NCBI GenBank assembly: GCA_916048095.2
Contig: OU696579.1
Location: 6,736,001-6,800,000, forward strand
Direction: 5' to 3'
DNA: 64,000 nucleotides
Origin: Sacculina carcini
Lineage: Eukaryota; Arthropoda; Thecostraca; Sacculinidae
This document shows, one piece after another, positions 38,405 to 54,482 of the stretch. The stretch's first letter is position 1; every line of letters begins with the position of its first letter. The notes beneath the pieces are model-generated. The model was not told the origin of the DNA. It searched no databases and saw only the letters and a list, made by a program, of their open reading frames with translations. The translations under genes and the position numbers were made by a program.

Positions 38405-39988
38405 GATCGGTTTGTCGGGCACGCGGTGAGGCGAATTCGACCAGAGAAAGGGAAATACAAATTCTCGGGTACCAAATTGTCGTAGACCTTAACTAGAAAA
38501 ACTGCAAAAAACAAGTGAAAAATGTAAACGAAGACATTCACATACTGAGCACGAGAGCTTTTCATTTTTCCACAAGAATAAGGCAAAATTAAACTTTGAC
38601 ATAGAACAAATTAAATTTGTGAAAAATGCATAAAGCAATTAAAAGCAGGTATTATAAATTAAATACCAAGTTACCATTTCAAGAGACACGCAAGCTTAAC
38701 CGACGATTTGAAACCGAGAGCACAATGGCCAACATAGCATTCAAATGAGCGCGGAACATTTTTCAAAAATATATAACCTATGTAGCTATTTGAAGTGATG
38801 AAGATGAAAATACTGTAAAATTCTCCATATAACGCACCTCATGCTGATATAATATATTTTTGTGATTCTGCGGAAAATAAACATACATTACGCAGAAATT
38901 ACATTAACGACACAAAAGTGGCGGTCAGATTGATATTTGGTTTGATTGGTGATTGCTGCGCTTGTCAATGCTATTTTCGTTGGTGTGAGACAATTTTATA
39001 CATAAGGAACTTTTGAAGGATGAGTTTATCGTAGTTCTTGGTATTACTTCAACTTCTTATAACTGCGGAGGAAACCTGGTGTGGTTCCATGTGTGGTTGA
39101 TTTGTCAGTCTGCGGCTTACTGCTCAGCACTGCTCTGGATGTATTTATTAATGTTCCTGTGAAATCCGCAACAGCTTCAGTGATGTCAGGTGAGCAACTT
39201 CGTAGTGTAAATGATGTATGTGTTTGACTTGGCTCTTTTACCTATTGGGGGAATGCATTTTATCTTGCTTGTACTGTGCGTGTGTCTGTCTCACTGTGTC
39301 CGCGAGCGCAGACGCAGTTGAGGCGGACGGCGCCAACGGAGGCTCGGTTACCGGTCGCAGTCGTCGTCAGAAGCGCGAGAACGTTGGCCGGCAAGCGGCA
39401 CTGGACAAGCTACGACGCGGCGAGCGTAACAAGTGTGAGGTGTGTTGTATCTATTAGTCTTTAGTTCGGGTAGAGGGATAGGACAGGAGACAGCTGCATT
39501 CATCCAAGGAGGGTGTCAACCCTGCTGGATTATCACTCCCCCCTTGGATATGGCAGTACAGGAAGGCGGCAGTATTCTTATCCCCTATCACAGGGTTAAA
39601 TGCATTATTATTGTCATATTTATTTATCGTGTGTAGTTGCGTGAATGTAAGATCGTTGCTTATGAAAGCACGTTATATTTGATATTTGTTTATGTCGCCA
39701 TGGTAATGGATCGGGGAAATTTGATTTCTCATAATATTGGAGTTGATGTTCTCGAACTGACGTGCTTTTGTCTTCTCGGATAATTGGCATTCTTATCTAC
39801 AAGGTTGTGGAGGACGATGCTGGCGCCCTCTACGACCTGGTCGACGAGCGCGAGTATTCGCGGCGCGTGCAACAGCGATTGGACGACAACTGGATAGTCG
39901 ACGACGGTGAGACAAAACTGCAGTGCAACAACATCAAGAATTTCTTTTGAGCTAGTCATTTTCGTATGTATCATATCAATTGTATGTA

Positions 39989-40120
<132 letters not shown>

Positions 40121-40809
40121 GATGGTGATGTATTGATCTGTCATGATTGTGTGTGTCATTTTGTCTTTGTGTATTTTTTCTTTTTCTCTTTCTCTTATTC
40201 TCCACGTTCAAAGTGCGCAGGGGCTGCATGATGCAGTTTATAGCGATTGCGCTCTTCCTGTGTCACTTTGTTCGTTTTGTTAAATAAAATAAAAAATAAT
40301 AATAATTAAAATAAATCACAGCCGAACTGCGAACAAAATCATAAATGCGTGGATATAAAGCAAGGAATCGGAGTATAGGTAATCGGAGTACATTCCTGAT
40401 GTATAGCAGGGTGAACGTTGTAATTTTTGATAAATGCATGCTTGAATTTTATCAAATTATATATATATATATATATATTCATTCTGATTTTTTTCATTGA
40501 TTTTTTTATTTCTGATATTCTTGATTTTTATTTTTGCTTTATTTATTTTCTCTCTCTTTTTGCTTCTTATTTACTTTTTATCATTTTTATTTTCATATAT
40601 TTTTCTGATTTTTGTCTCTGAGATTTAGTGAAATATTTGAAATATCAACATTTTAATGCATTCCTTGCTGACAGCTGCGTATCACTATTATCATATTCTC
40701 CTTGCATCTCTCATATTCTCTTTATTCATGCTTCCCATTCTCTCTTTTCAAATCCTCCAATCTAATTCTCTTCATATTGTTCACTATTGTCTATTCTGTT
40801 TTTCATATG

Positions 40810-40842
<33 letters not shown>

Positions 40843-43328
40843 TGTGTTTGTGTGAGGGTAGGCTCTGGTGAATATGTGGAGGACGGACGCGAGATATTCG
40901 ACGACGACATTGTTGGCGACGGCGGCGGTGCTTCCTCGAGCGGTCGCCGGCATCGAGCGCGCCAGCCGGGCACCACCAGCGGCAAGCGCGTGTGTGACCC
41001 ATCACAGCCGAAAAGAGCCAACATTCGCGACATGCTGCTAACCATGCCCTCGAAAAAGGTCTGCTTATTGTGTGTTCCTCTGCTGCCTGTTTGTATGTCT
41101 GTTTCGACTTGACGTCTTTACGTCTACCTGTCATCATTGTTTATATATGAGGTGTGCGGTGTGTTTGTGATGTATGATGTTTTCGTGCGCTCAGTACAGG
41201 TAGTACCTGGCTGAATTCTCTGTAAGATAAGTGTCATCGCTATCTTGATGAACCGGCTAAGGTATTTGCTGATGGGCGCGTGTACGTGTGTGTGCGTGTG
41301 TCTGTGTTCTGCCTGCATTGTATTGTCGTGCTTTGTAAATACGAAACATATTTGAATATGCATGTGATTATACATGAATGTATGTGATGTGTGAAATGTT
41401 TATATCAGCGCAATTGAGACATGATGTGTGTATTGCGCTATACAAATGACTCAATAAATGAAATGAAATAATCTTCAGTGATTGCGCCGATCTGCTTCTA
41501 GATTAGCTCGGTGAGGTATTTTGCGTTTTATTTCAGCCACTCAGCTGTTTGTATTTGTTTGTACTTGTGTTTGTCAGGCGAAGCGAGATGTGAAGTTGGA
41601 AGAGGACGAAGATCTTCAGTCGATCATACAGGGCATCAAGTCCTCCCCTGCTCTACCCGTCCCCTCCCATCGCTCTGCCCAAACGTTAGTGATACTCGCA
41701 CAACACAGATTTCTTTGAGAGCTTTGAATGCACTTGTATATTCAGTAGACATTGTATAATAGCGGTGTTTTCAAGTTAACATAGCCAACCAAATTTAACC
41801 CATACGAGGATTTGAACCCGGGACCTCTTGCTTCAGAGCTCCTTATTCTACCACTTCACCACTTGGTCACGCAGACATCCGTGGTTTCAACTACGCTATA
41901 TACTTGGTCGCGTTTCTCTTGTGCTTCAAACGGTTATAAGACTTATTTGTTGGAGTCCGTGGTGTAGTGGTAGCACACCCGCCTCACAAGCGGTTCGAAG
42001 CCCGGCGGAAGAAAATTTCTTTGGGCGAATTCTATAATCCCCTACAACCCCTGTTCACCCAGTAGTAAATGATGGTACCAGATATCAGTCATGTGTTGTG
42101 TCATACATTCTGGGGAGGTGGCCCTCTCTAATACGTCTTCCGTCCTTGTGGTGTCATAGCGTGGAGAGGGTCGGTTCTGCGGTGGCAGCGAGCTGCACGG
42201 GACACACCTGTGTGTGTTCATAAGCTTCGGCTTCTTCCCGTGTAGCAGCTGTTACTTGAAGAGTTTGATCTGAACATTTTGTGTTGATCTGAAACTCGAG
42301 AGTTCACAGCATATGTATGGATATGAGGTGTGTGTGTTTTGCACTCAACCATGTCTTGACTCAATCGCCATGTCTTTTTTGGCGACTGTCATATTATTTC
42401 AAGTGTTGCCAAACGTGCGTGTTGCCAGGCCGCGTCGTTCTGTGCCTTCTGCAACAGGAGGATCGCAGCTCGTACAGTCACGAGCTCAATGTGTCCAACA
42501 GACTTCTTCGACAACACACGCCAAACTTCCTCTGGTCAGACCTGCCACATGTCCATAGTTCTCCATAGTACATTAGTTCATAGAACATACATACATACAT
42601 ACATACATGGTTCACGAAAACATACTTCCAACAGCTGGAAGACGACTGCAGTTTCGCTGGCAAATCTCTTGCTGTCTGCTTGAAGATTGCAAGTGCGAAA
42701 GTGTGGCATAATTTATTTAAGAATATTTAATTGGGTAGTGCAATTGTATGGTGTTATACTTGTATTGTATTTGTATCGTCTAGTCATTAATAATTAATAA
42801 TGTGTTTTTATTAGTGTATGTATTGTATTTATTACCCGTCATGTCTTTCGTTATTATATTGTTGCAACAACGTGCTCATGCCTTTTCTCATGGCCTAATA
42901 ATACACGTATCATCATCATCATCATAGAACATAGTTTACTAACCACAATACACAATATGATGACAGAATAAATACAAGGAGTAAAAAAGTTGGTCGAGCC
43001 GACGATCTTTGACCAACATTAGTTCAAATTGTCATATATAAACCAAACATGACATGGCTTGAACATAACACTGTTATTTAGATACTTGGATGAACAACAT
43101 TTTGTGAGCATCGACATACACTCTCTCACATACACACACACACACACACACACACATCTTGTCTTCCATGTGTGTATGTATGTATGTGTGTGTTTGGTTT
43201 TGTTGATGCTTATTCAATTGAGTTGTCCAATGTCAATTGAGCATACACTTGAGCTACAGCGAATTGCTCTATGTAAAATCCCATGTTTAAGGCCATACAA
43301 CGCCCGTGTGTGTGTGTTTGATTGTATA

Positions 43329-43366
<38 letters not shown>

Positions 43367-46300
43367 CACTCTTATTTGAGAGATTGTCCTGTGCGGATGT
43401 GTTTTTGTGTCGCTCCGGCTATTTGTGTTTTCGTGGTGATTTGTGCTGCTGATAGTGGTTGAGGTTTTCGCGGCTAGGTGCTAAATTCCGTGCCTGGCCC
43501 GACCCTCCGTGTGCGTGTGTGTGTGTGTGTGCGTTCGTGCCTGGCGCCCCCCCCCCCCCCCCTTGTTGGGGACGGCCCCTCAGTGTGAGTCGCGTGTTTG
43601 TGTGCCTGTGTGTATGTGTGTGCGTGTGCGGGCCGTGTGTCTGTGTGCGCGTGTGTCTGTGAGTGTGTGTGTGTCTGTGTGTGAGATCGTGTGCTTGTGA
43701 TCTTATCGTGTCCGTCATGGCCGCGATCACCAAGCCTGCCGGGCTTCAACCGTCCCGCGTTGCTTCCCCTCCTGACGGCTCAATTTGTACCACGTGCAAA
43801 ATGGCCGTAACTGCTTGTGCGTTGTTCTGTTCACAATGCAAAAAACATGTGCATGTGAGATGCAGCCGTATGCCCAAGTATATGGCCATGAATTTCTTCA
43901 CCACCAGGGCTTCCTTCACGTGTGAAAGTTGCACTCTCGCTCGTGACTGCAACACTGCAGAAATGGAGGAGTGGCTGGACAGCCTTGCCGGCATTACAAC
44001 CGCCGACAAAAAAACCATGGTGAACATGGGCCAATCATCTTCGACCGAGAGCCAATCTCTCGCGCAGCTGACCAAGACTGTCAGCGAAATTAAGGTCCAG
44101 CTGCAACGGATGACCAGCCCGAAGCCTCCGCTGCTGCCAACTCCGCCACTGATGTCAACTCCACCAGTGATGCCAATTCCGCCAATGATGCCGACTCCGC
44201 CACTGTTGCCTTTTCAACATCCGCGCTCATACGCGCAGGCAGTGCCTATTCAACATCCGCGTTCGTTCGCTCAGGCAGTGACACGCGAGATTATCGTGCA
44301 CTCCCATGATAAGGCTCCAGTCGACAAAAAACGAGTGTCTGAGGCCCTCAAGTCTGTGCTCATCGTCAAGATGAAGACAACAAAGCGTGGTGCAATCGAA
44401 GTGAGTCTCCCTGACTCAAAAGCAGCCGACAATGCGATGCTGGTGATGAAGACTGACAGCCAGCTGAAAGCTTCCTGCCGTGGCAAGATCGTGCCCAAAC
44501 TCACGATAACATCAGTCAGTTCTGCCATCGCAGATACTGAAATTCGTGACGCCGAAAAAACGCTGAAGTCAAAGCGGCCATCAAGCATGCATCTGACATC
44601 AAGGTGCTTTTTTCGAAAAAGTCTGCGGGCCACTGCAAAACAGTTGTTGCCGCCGTTTCTCCTGCCATCCGTGACATCGTGATGAAGTCCGGATACTTGT
44701 ACCTGGGTGACCGACGGTGCGTGGTGCACGACCGCTACTGGGTCACTCGCTGTGCCAAGTGCCAGCGCCACGGCCACATGGCTGACAAGTGCCAGGCCCG
44801 CGAGAACACTTGTGGCTGGTGTGCAGGCAAACACGCCACAAAGTCGTGTCGCTTGAACGATGTGCGCAAATGCGCCAACTGTGTGCGAGCTGGCCGTGGC
44901 AACGCCAGCCACTCGTCATTCGACCCTGCATGCCCCTGTCTCATCTCGGCGAGGACTCATGTCTTCAATCGCACCCAGACCAGCGATGACAGCCGTTCGG
45001 GAAACTGAATATGTCTAATGATCAGCCAGATCTACCAGTCTCGTCCACATCCAGCGACAACGAGTCTACATCTCATCTTCACTCTCGTCGTTCTGCTGAT
45101 AACTCATCATCCGCTGATAAGTGTCTTTTTTCTCTCTCTGATTCTTCTCCAGTGATTTCTCGTTCTAAGTCTTATAATGAAATTGGCTTATTAAAATGTG
45201 CTTTATATAATTTCAGGTCTATTAGGTCAAAAGTTTCACTTTTTGCGTCCATTCTTCCTATGTATGATATTTTTCTGGTTATAGAATCGTGGCTATCTGT
45301 TGCTGAAATATCCTCTTTTGACAGCTCTCTTCCTGCTGGCTACTCAGCTTTTCATAATTGTCGCCCTATGAATGTCTCTAATTCTACTAAATGTTCTGGT
45401 GGTGGTGTTTCTTTTGTCTATAATTCAAATATTATTCAGGCCCATCTTTGTAGTGTAGATATAACTATCAAGTCATTTGAGTATATTTGCTGTAAGGTTT
45501 TAGGTAAAAATGCTTTTCCTGTATGTATTATCAACATTTACCGTCTTAATTCTGTTTCTTCCTCAATTTTTCTTGATGAATTTTCTTCTCTTCTAGACAC
45601 ACTTCTTCCAATTTTCTCTTCTAGAATAGTGATTTGTGGTGACTTCAACCTTTGGGTTGATGCGCCCCATCTCAAGTCTTGTTCTTCTATGTTTTTACAA
45701 TTAATTGACTCATTTGGTCTTTGTAATCATATCCGCTGTCCTACTCATGTTCACGGCCACACACTTGATCTTCTCCTTTCTTTTTCTGATTCTTCTGTTC
45801 TGATTAAAGATCTCACTGTTTCTCCTATTGATTCCTCCATATCTGACCATTCATTAATAGAATTTTCTGCTTTCCTCCCTATCACTTGCAAATCTCCTAA
45901 AATTATTAGTTTCTCGGACTATCGTAATGCTGACTTAGATTCTCTTTATATCAATATGCACTTGTGTTTTGCTACTGAATGTTTCGTTGATATACCGCCT
46001 GCTTCTCTCTTAGGGTATTTCAACACATCCCTTGATTCTCTTAAGTCCACCTTTATTCCTGTTAAAGTCTTCAGCTCCACTAATACTCGCTGTCCTTGGT
46101 TTAACTCTGATATTAAAAACTCTAAAATCTCCCTTCGTCGTCTTGAGCGTCAATGGCGTCGTCTTAAGACTGACTCTTCTTGGCAAACTTTCTGTTCTGC
46201 TCGTCGGCATCATCACCTTCTCTGTGATTCCGCCAAAAAATCTTACTATAATACTAAAATCTCTTCCTGTCTCAATTCGAAGAAACTGTGGAAACTTTTT

Positions 46301-48517
46301 AACAGTCTTTTAGGTAATTCCCGTAGTCTCATCCTTCCTGATTTGGCATCTAACCAATTACCTTCTTTATTCATGAATTTTTTTCAGTCTAAAATCGATA
46401 AGATTCGTTGCTTGTTCCCTTCTGTTTTACCATTATCCTCTCCGTGCTCAACCTCATCTGTTTTTAACTCTTTTGCTCTAGTAACCATCTCTGACTGTAG
46501 AGCTATTTTAAGGCATGTTAAAATTCATTCTTCATCTCTCGACCCCATTGATCTTTCCAGGATTCCTCACTCCATTGAACTACTTCTTCCTTTCTTATCT
46601 AATTTCATCAATGCTTCTTTCACTCATGGGGAATTTCTGGCATGTAAAACTGCCAGTATTCTCCCTATACTTAAGAAATCTGATATGGATGCTAACACGC
46701 TTTGTAACTATAGACCTATCTCTAGAATTCCTTGGCTGTCCAAAGTTCTTGAAATGGCTGCCTATATACAGCTATCTGACTACCTTGAGTCTGACAATTT
46801 GTTTCTTCCTGAGCAGTCTGGCTTCCGTCACTTTCACTCCACAGAAACTTCTCTAATATATCTCTATGATTCTATTCTCAAATCTACTCTCTCTGGCAAG
46901 GATGTTCTACTTATACAACTAGACTTTTCTGCTGCATTTGACACTGTTAATCATCTGCTTCTTATTGATACTCTGTTAGACTTAGGCATTAGCGACACAG
47001 CTCTCTCTTTCTTTCGCTCTTATCTCTCTGATAGATCTCAATACGTCTCTACCTCTTCCGATTCTTGTAGTGAGGCTTGCCCACTAACTTGCGGTGTCCC
47101 TCAAGGCTCTGTCTTAGGCCCTCTCCTCTTCAATATCTATCTAACCTCTGTAGGGAAAGTGCTTCGACGTCACGATGTGTCGTTTCAAATATTCGCTGAT
47201 GACATTCAGATCCTTCTCTCATCCGTGTCTATTTCTCTCTCTTCAGTTAGTTCTATTATATCTGATATTGAGAGTTGGGCGTTCACTCGTCATCTCAAAC
47301 TTAATCCTGATAAGACTAAGTATATTATCTTTCCATCTTCTAATAGTACTACTTCTCTTAGTATACCTCTATCCTGCTCTGTACGTAGTCTTGGTATCAT
47401 TCTCGATAGCTCTCTTTCTTTTGATTCTCACATCTCTGACATTATTAGGTGCTGTAACTTTCAACTTAGGCGTATCTATTCCATTCGTAGATATATAACT
47501 ATTTCTGCTGCTTTCAAGTTAGCTAATTCATTCATTTTTAGTAAAATTCAGTACTGCTGTTCTCTTCTACTATCTCTCAACCACCGCCAGCTTAGGAAAC
47601 TTCAATCTATTATTAATAAAGCTTGTCGTATGATATTTAATCTTCCTTCGGGTTCTCATGTCTCTTCTTCTTTACAAAAACTTAGGTTACTTCCAATCAA
47701 GGCTCTTATTGAGTATCGTATTTGTTTAATTATTCATTCAGCTCTTCATCTTCGTAAGCCTGCGTATCTGTTTGACCTTCTGTCTTATAAAACCTCATCT
47801 CTTTCTCTTAGGTCTTCTAACGATCCTTTTCTTTTAGTTGAACCTTCCTTTCCTTCTAGGCATTCTCACTACAATCGTTGTTTCTCTATCTTAGGACCTC
47901 GTATCTACAATAGGCTATCTCCCTCAATACGCTCAATCAAATCTCTATCTCTTTTCAAAAAACATACTAAAAAATTCTTTCTCACTAAGTCTTATTACTG
48001 TCTTAATAATATTGTATATATTAGTACTGAATATAAGGTCTGATTGTTTCCTAATTCTGTCTTCTATGTGTATGTGCTTCATGCGCGTGTTTTCCGTTCT
48101 TGTGTATGTATATTTCTCTATTGTATGCTGTCTGTGTGTTGTTGTGTTGAGCTCTGTTATCTGTGTTTGTGTGTCTGTTGTGTTGTGTTCTCTGTCTATT
48201 TGTTTGAGTGTATGTCTTTGTGTGTCTGTTATGTTGTGTTTTCTGGTTTGTATTTGTGTGTCCATTGTGTTGTGATTTGTCAATCTGAGTGTATGTCGTT
48301 GTATGCTTGCTGTGTTGTCTTAATTTGTTGTATGTTGTGTTGTGCTATCTTATTCAATATGTATGTGTGTGTGCGTGTGTATTTTTGTGTTTCTGAGTAT
48401 GTTAACGTGAGTGTATGTTTGTGTTTGTGCGTATATGTACTTGTCTGTTTTGTGTGTGTGTGTGTGTGTGTATGTACTTGAGTGTGTATGTTCGTGATTG
48501 TTGTATGTGCACGACTC

Positions 48518-48570
<53 letters not shown>

Positions 48571-51500
48571 CGCTTTTGAGACCCTCGGGTGAAAAGCGCG
48601 ATATAAATGTCCTAATGTAATGTAATGTAATGTAATGTTTGTGTATGTTTGATGCTTGTGTGTGTGTATGTGGGCTTTGTATGTGTGTTTGATTGTGTGT
48701 ATGTGTTTTGTGTGTGTGTGCATATATGTGTGTTTGATTGTGTACCTGTGTGTGTGTTTGTGTGTGTGTTTGATTGTGTATCTCTGTGTGTGTGTGTGTT
48801 TGATTGTGTATGTGTGTGTGTGTGTGTGTGTGTTTGATTGTGTGTATGTATGCGTGTATGTGTGTGTTTGATTGTGTGTATGTTTGTGTGTGTATGTGTG
48901 CGTGTGTGTGTGTGTGTTTGATTGTCTTTGTGTGTGTGTGTGTGTGATTGATTATGTGTATGTGTGGGTGTGTGTGTGTGTTTGATTATGTATCTCTGTA
49001 TGTGTGTGTGTGTTTTGTTGGTGTGTGTGTGTGTTTGATTGTCTTTGTGTGTGTGTGTGTGTGATTGATTGTGCATATGTTTGTGTGTGTGAGTGTGCTT
49101 GATTGTGCATATGTTTGTGTGTGTGAGTGTGCTTGATTGTGTATCTCTGTGTGTGTGTGTTTGTGTGTGTTTGATTGTGTATCTCTGTGTGTGTGTGTGT
49201 GTGTGTGTTTGATTGTGTATGTGTGTGTGTGTGTGTGTTTGATTGTGTGTATGTTTGTGTGTGTATGTGTGCGCGTGTGTGTGTGTTTGTTGTTGGTGTG
49301 TGTGTGTGTGTGTTTGATTGTGTGTGTGTGTGTGTGTGTGTGATTGATTGTGCGTATGTGTGGGTGTGTGTGTGTGTTTGATTGTGTATCTCTCTGTGTG
49401 TGTATATGTTTTTTTTTTGACACAAACAATTATATTTACAAACGCGTACACATATTTACAATACTACTACAAAACAATGGAGGCGGCGTTGCCACGAATG
49501 ACGGCTTGCCACGAATTGCCACGAATGTGTATATGTGTGTTTTGTTTTGTTGGTGTGTGTTTGATTGTGCATATGTTGTTGTATGTGTGTTTGATTGTGT
49601 GTATATTTGTGTATGTGTGTTTGTATGTTTTTGTGCACTGTGACAGCGTAATTTGACCAGTAGCAGTGTGTGCAATAGCTCGCTACAAACCACAACAACA
49701 ACAACAGCAGGAGATGCAGACACAATGAATGCACGTGAAACACACTTGACTTCGGTCAAGAAACAACTCGAACACTCCGCCGATGATAAAATGGTGAAGA
49801 CACCGCCAGCCGATGATAAAATGGTGCCACTTTTGTGTCATTATTATTGTCATTATTATTATGATTAATTACGGGCAAATCCAGTGACATAATGAAGAAA
49901 GAAACAAATGATAAATATACGATGAAAGAAATGAAGTTATCAAATCTAAAGGCTTAATAATATCCTATATAAATGGCTAAATAAACGTGTATATAAATAA
50001 AGTATTTTCTAGATTTATTCAGTTATTATTATTGTTTTTTATATATTAATTATTGGCACAAACAGTGTCGCTTGGCGGAGGTGGCTTCCATACATTGACA
50101 CGTGTCAGAAATATGCGGTGTTTGTGTATTTTACAGTGAATTTTCACAACAACCATTGTATTAATATATTTGTGCGTGAGCCTGTGTGCTTTCAGTGTTT
50201 AACTATAGGGTTAATATGCAACATTTGTTTCATAAGTTGTTTCATAAGAGTACAACACACTAAATAATAATAACACTAATAAAAATTCACCACCAAAGCC
50301 CAGAGTAACACGAGTGCAGCATAAAAATCACATCTATTGAGCAAATACGCCACTACAACTTGCTGAGGGATGAAGGGAAACAGCTGATGTACACAGGATA
50401 CAAGATATTGGCTTTGGGGGGAAATTCTTGTTCGTGTAATTATTAATCATCTCCCTATGCATAGTTGTTTGTTTTTCTTGATAAATTTCGGAGATTCAAC
50501 TTTAAATTACTACGTGCGTGTGTGTGTTCGTGTGTGTGTGTGTGTGTGTGAGTTTCTGTGCGTGGTACTCAGTTGTGCCGTTGTGTTGGATTGTTCGTTT
50601 TTGTCTCGTATATCATTTGTCGGCGTTTATTGGTGCAGAAGCAAGACAATGTGGCGCAGTCGTTTGCAGACGAGCTGGACGACGACTTTTTGTCGCCAAT
50701 GCTCGACGAATGCGACGCACAGCCGACCGAAAACGACGCAGCCAATATCAATCATACTGATGCCAGCTCTGTGTGAGTGTGTCGCATTACCAATCAGTCG
50801 ACAAACCAAGCACATATATCATTATTATTATTATTATTAATTACAGACAAATCCAGTAGCATGGGGGAAGAGTGCAAGTGCACTATTACCACCCTGTGCG
50901 TTGGCGCCATATATATGCTCTGCAATATCATTGTTAATAATCGCAATTTTATATAACAACAGCAATGAAACAATGCGGTGTGCAAGTGAGCATATCTCAA
51001 CAAGAACAGCGTAACATCAAAATGTAGAAACGGATAGCATTGAAAACAATTGCTCTTTAACTGAACAGAAATAATGCGTGTGTGTGTGTGTTTGTGTGCA
51101 TGTTTGGGTATATGTGTGTGGGTGTCTGTGTACGTGTTTGTGTGTGTGTGTCTCTCTCTCTCTCTCTCTGTATGTGTGGCTGTCTACGTATTTGTGTGTG
51201 TGTCTTTGTACGTGTGTGTGTGTCTCTCTTTCTCTGCATGTGTGTCTGTACGTGTTTGTGTACGTGTTTGTGTGAGTTTCTGTGTACGTGTTTGTGTGTG
51301 TGTGTCTTTGTACGTGTGTGTGTCTCTCTCTCTGTATGTGTGTCTGTGTACGTGTGTGTGTGTGTGTGTGTGTGTCTGTGTACGTGTGTGTGTCTCTCTC
51401 TCTCTCTGTATGTGTGTGTGTGTCTGCCTTTGTGTGTCTCTGTGTGTGGGTGTCTGTGTACGTGTTTGTGTGTGTGTGTGTGTCTGCCTTTGTGTGTGTG

Positions 51501-54451
51501 TGTGTCTCTGTGTACATGTGTTTGTGTGTGTGTGTGTCTCTCTCTCTGTATGTGTATCTGTGTACGTGCTTGTGTGTGTGTGTGTCTGCCTTTGTGTGTG
51601 TTTGTGTGTGTGTGTGTTTACGTGTTTGTGTGTGTTACAGTGAGTCATCAGTCACCACTGGTGGCACCGCTGTTACTGACGTCAGTATCGGTGATGACTG
51701 GCTACGAACCACTCAGCTACTGCAGCCGTGCGTCAAGCCGGACAGAGTGGAGGAGCAGAACTCCTCCTCCACTCTCTCCTCGTCCTCTTCTTTATCATCG
51801 CCGCTGCTCGACTCCTCTGCTCTACCATTGTTTGCCGAGGAAGAGGGCTGTGATGACAAGGTAATGCAAGGACAAGGACATAATGCTGACATTGTGTTTG
51901 TGTGCGTGTATTTGTGTGTGTGTGTGTATTTGTGTGTGTGTGTGTTTGTGCGTGTATTTGTGTATGTGTCAGTGTGTGTGCGTGTATTTGTGTTTGTGTG
52001 TGTGTGTATTTTTGGGTGTGTCAGTGTGTGTGCGTGTATTTGTGTGTCAGTGTGTGTATTTGTGTGTATTTGTGTGCGTGCATTTGTGTATGTGTCAGTG
52101 TGTGTGTGTGTGTATTTGTGTGTCAGTGTGTGTATTTGTGTGTATTTGTGTGCGTGCATTTGTGTATGTGTCAGTGTGTGTGCGTGTATTTGTGTGTGTG
52201 TGTGTGTATTTGTGTGTGTTTGTGCGTGTATTTGTGTGTATTTGTGTGTTTGTACATTTGGGTGTGTGTATATGTGTGCGTGTATTTGTGTGTGTATTTG
52301 TGTGTTTGTACATTTGGGTGTGTGTGTCAGTGTGTGCGTGTGTGCGTGTATTTGTGTGTTTGTGTGTGTATTTGTGTGTGTATTTGTGTGCGTGTATTTG
52401 TGTGTGTATTTGTGTGTGTGTGCGTGTATTTGTGTGTGCGTGTGTGTGTGTCAGTTTGTGTGTGTGTGTGTGAGAGCGCTTTTGAGACATCCCGTTCAAC
52501 AGCGCGATAATGTATATGTCTTAATTCAATATAATGTACATGTTTTAATATAATCTAATGTGACATGACAGGTGTTTCGGTTTTTCTGGCTGGACGCCTA
52601 TTCCGACCATGTGGCTAATGCCGGTGTGGTGTATCTGTTTGGCCGCGTGTCTCTGTCACCATCCTCCTCCTCCACCACGATCACCGACCAGACATACACC
52701 ACGTGTTGTGTGCGACTCGATCACGTGCCACGTCGCGTCTTTCTGCTGCCACGTGTCAAGGTGTGTGTGTATGTGTGTGTGTGTGCATGTGCATGTTTGT
52801 GTTTGTATGATTGTTTGTGTATGATTGTGTATTTGTGTGTGTATGCTTGTGTGTGTATGAGTTTGTGTGTGTGACACTTTTCTTTCTTTTTTTCTTTTTT
52901 AAACACAAGCAAATATATTTACAAAAGTGTACACATATTAACAATGTGTGTCACACATGTGTGACACGGTGTCAGGGCGACACGTGTGTGTGTGTCTTTG
53001 TAGATTTGTGTGTGTGTGTGTCTTTGTATGTTTGTGTGTGTGTGTCTTTGTAGGTTTGTGTGTGTGTGTGTGTCTTTGTAGGTTTGTGTGTGTTTCTGGG
53101 TGTGTGTGTGTGACACGGTGTCAGGTCGACACGTGTGTGTGTTTGTCTTTGTTTGTGTGTTTGTATGCTTGTGTGTGTGTATGATTGTGTGTGTGCGTCT
53201 TTGTATGTGTGTGCATGATTGTGCGTGGGTATTTGTGTGTGTGTGTATTTGTGTGTGTGTGTATTTGTATGTGTTTGTGTGCTTGTGTGTATATATGATT
53301 GTGTATGTGTGTATGTGTGTGTGTGTGTTTGTATGCTTGTGTGTGTGTGATTGTGTTTGCTTGTATGCTTGTATGTTTGCTTGTGTGTGTGTGCTTGCTA
53401 TTTGGTCTTTGTTCACGTATTATTCGCGTGTTTTTCGCGCTAGTTTTGCTAATAGTGGCACCTGCTGAATATTACTGCCTCTCTTTATTTAAATCTATCC
53501 ATCGTCCACAATTATATTTCTCCAAATATATGCTGTTCTACGCTTACATATTCATGCGCTTTCGCGTCTGCCAACGAGATTAAAATGCAATTGCGATTTC
53601 GCATTTTGCCATTCTGCTTGGACTCTAGTGGACTCTAAATCCCTCGTCAGTTTCGGATTGGTCTCACTCAACGACACTTCAAAAACTTCCAAGCTTTCCT
53701 ATATTTATGTAACTTTTCGGAGTTAACTGACTCTATCTTCACACACAATTAACAAGAACACAATCCATTTTTTGTGTAACTACCATTGTAAAATTTCTAT
53801 TTAACCGGCATGCAGTTCTATTTTTCAACGATTCTCCCGTAGTGTCGTTCAATTAGAGGGTGCCTCTCTATTTTTCCACTAGCTGGTCGGAATTTTGAGA
53901 GGATATAACATATTTTATGAATGAAAAAACAACCAGGTAACGTATGCATATTTATTTAGCAAAACACGCAAATACACGGTGATTACTGGTAAATAAACAC
54001 AAATTCACTGATAAATATCCATTGACACATTGCTATTTTAGCTGTCAAAGTGGCGTTTTATTATAGTTTCCCTTCTAATAGAAGTTTCACGGTAAATATA
54101 GTTGTGTGTGTGTATGTGTGTGTGTGTGTCGTGCAGAGAATGAACGTGCGCACGGGCGAGGAGGGAGATGACATCACCATCAAGGATGTGTACGACGAGT
54201 TCAGTCAGCACATTGCCACGCGCTTCAAGATCCCCGAGTTTCGCTCCAAAGTAACCAGCAAGAAGTACGCCTTCGAACTGGCCGATGTTCCCGACCAGGC
54301 CGATTATCTGGAGGTGGTGTACTCGGTGAGTCCCGCGCTGTCGCTGGCATTTGTGTGAGGTGTGTGTGTGTGTGTGTGTATATGTGTGTGAGAGAGTGTG
54401 TGTATGTGTGTGTGAGTGTGTGTATGTATATGTGTGTGTATATGTGTGTGA

Positions 54452-54482
<31 letters not shown>
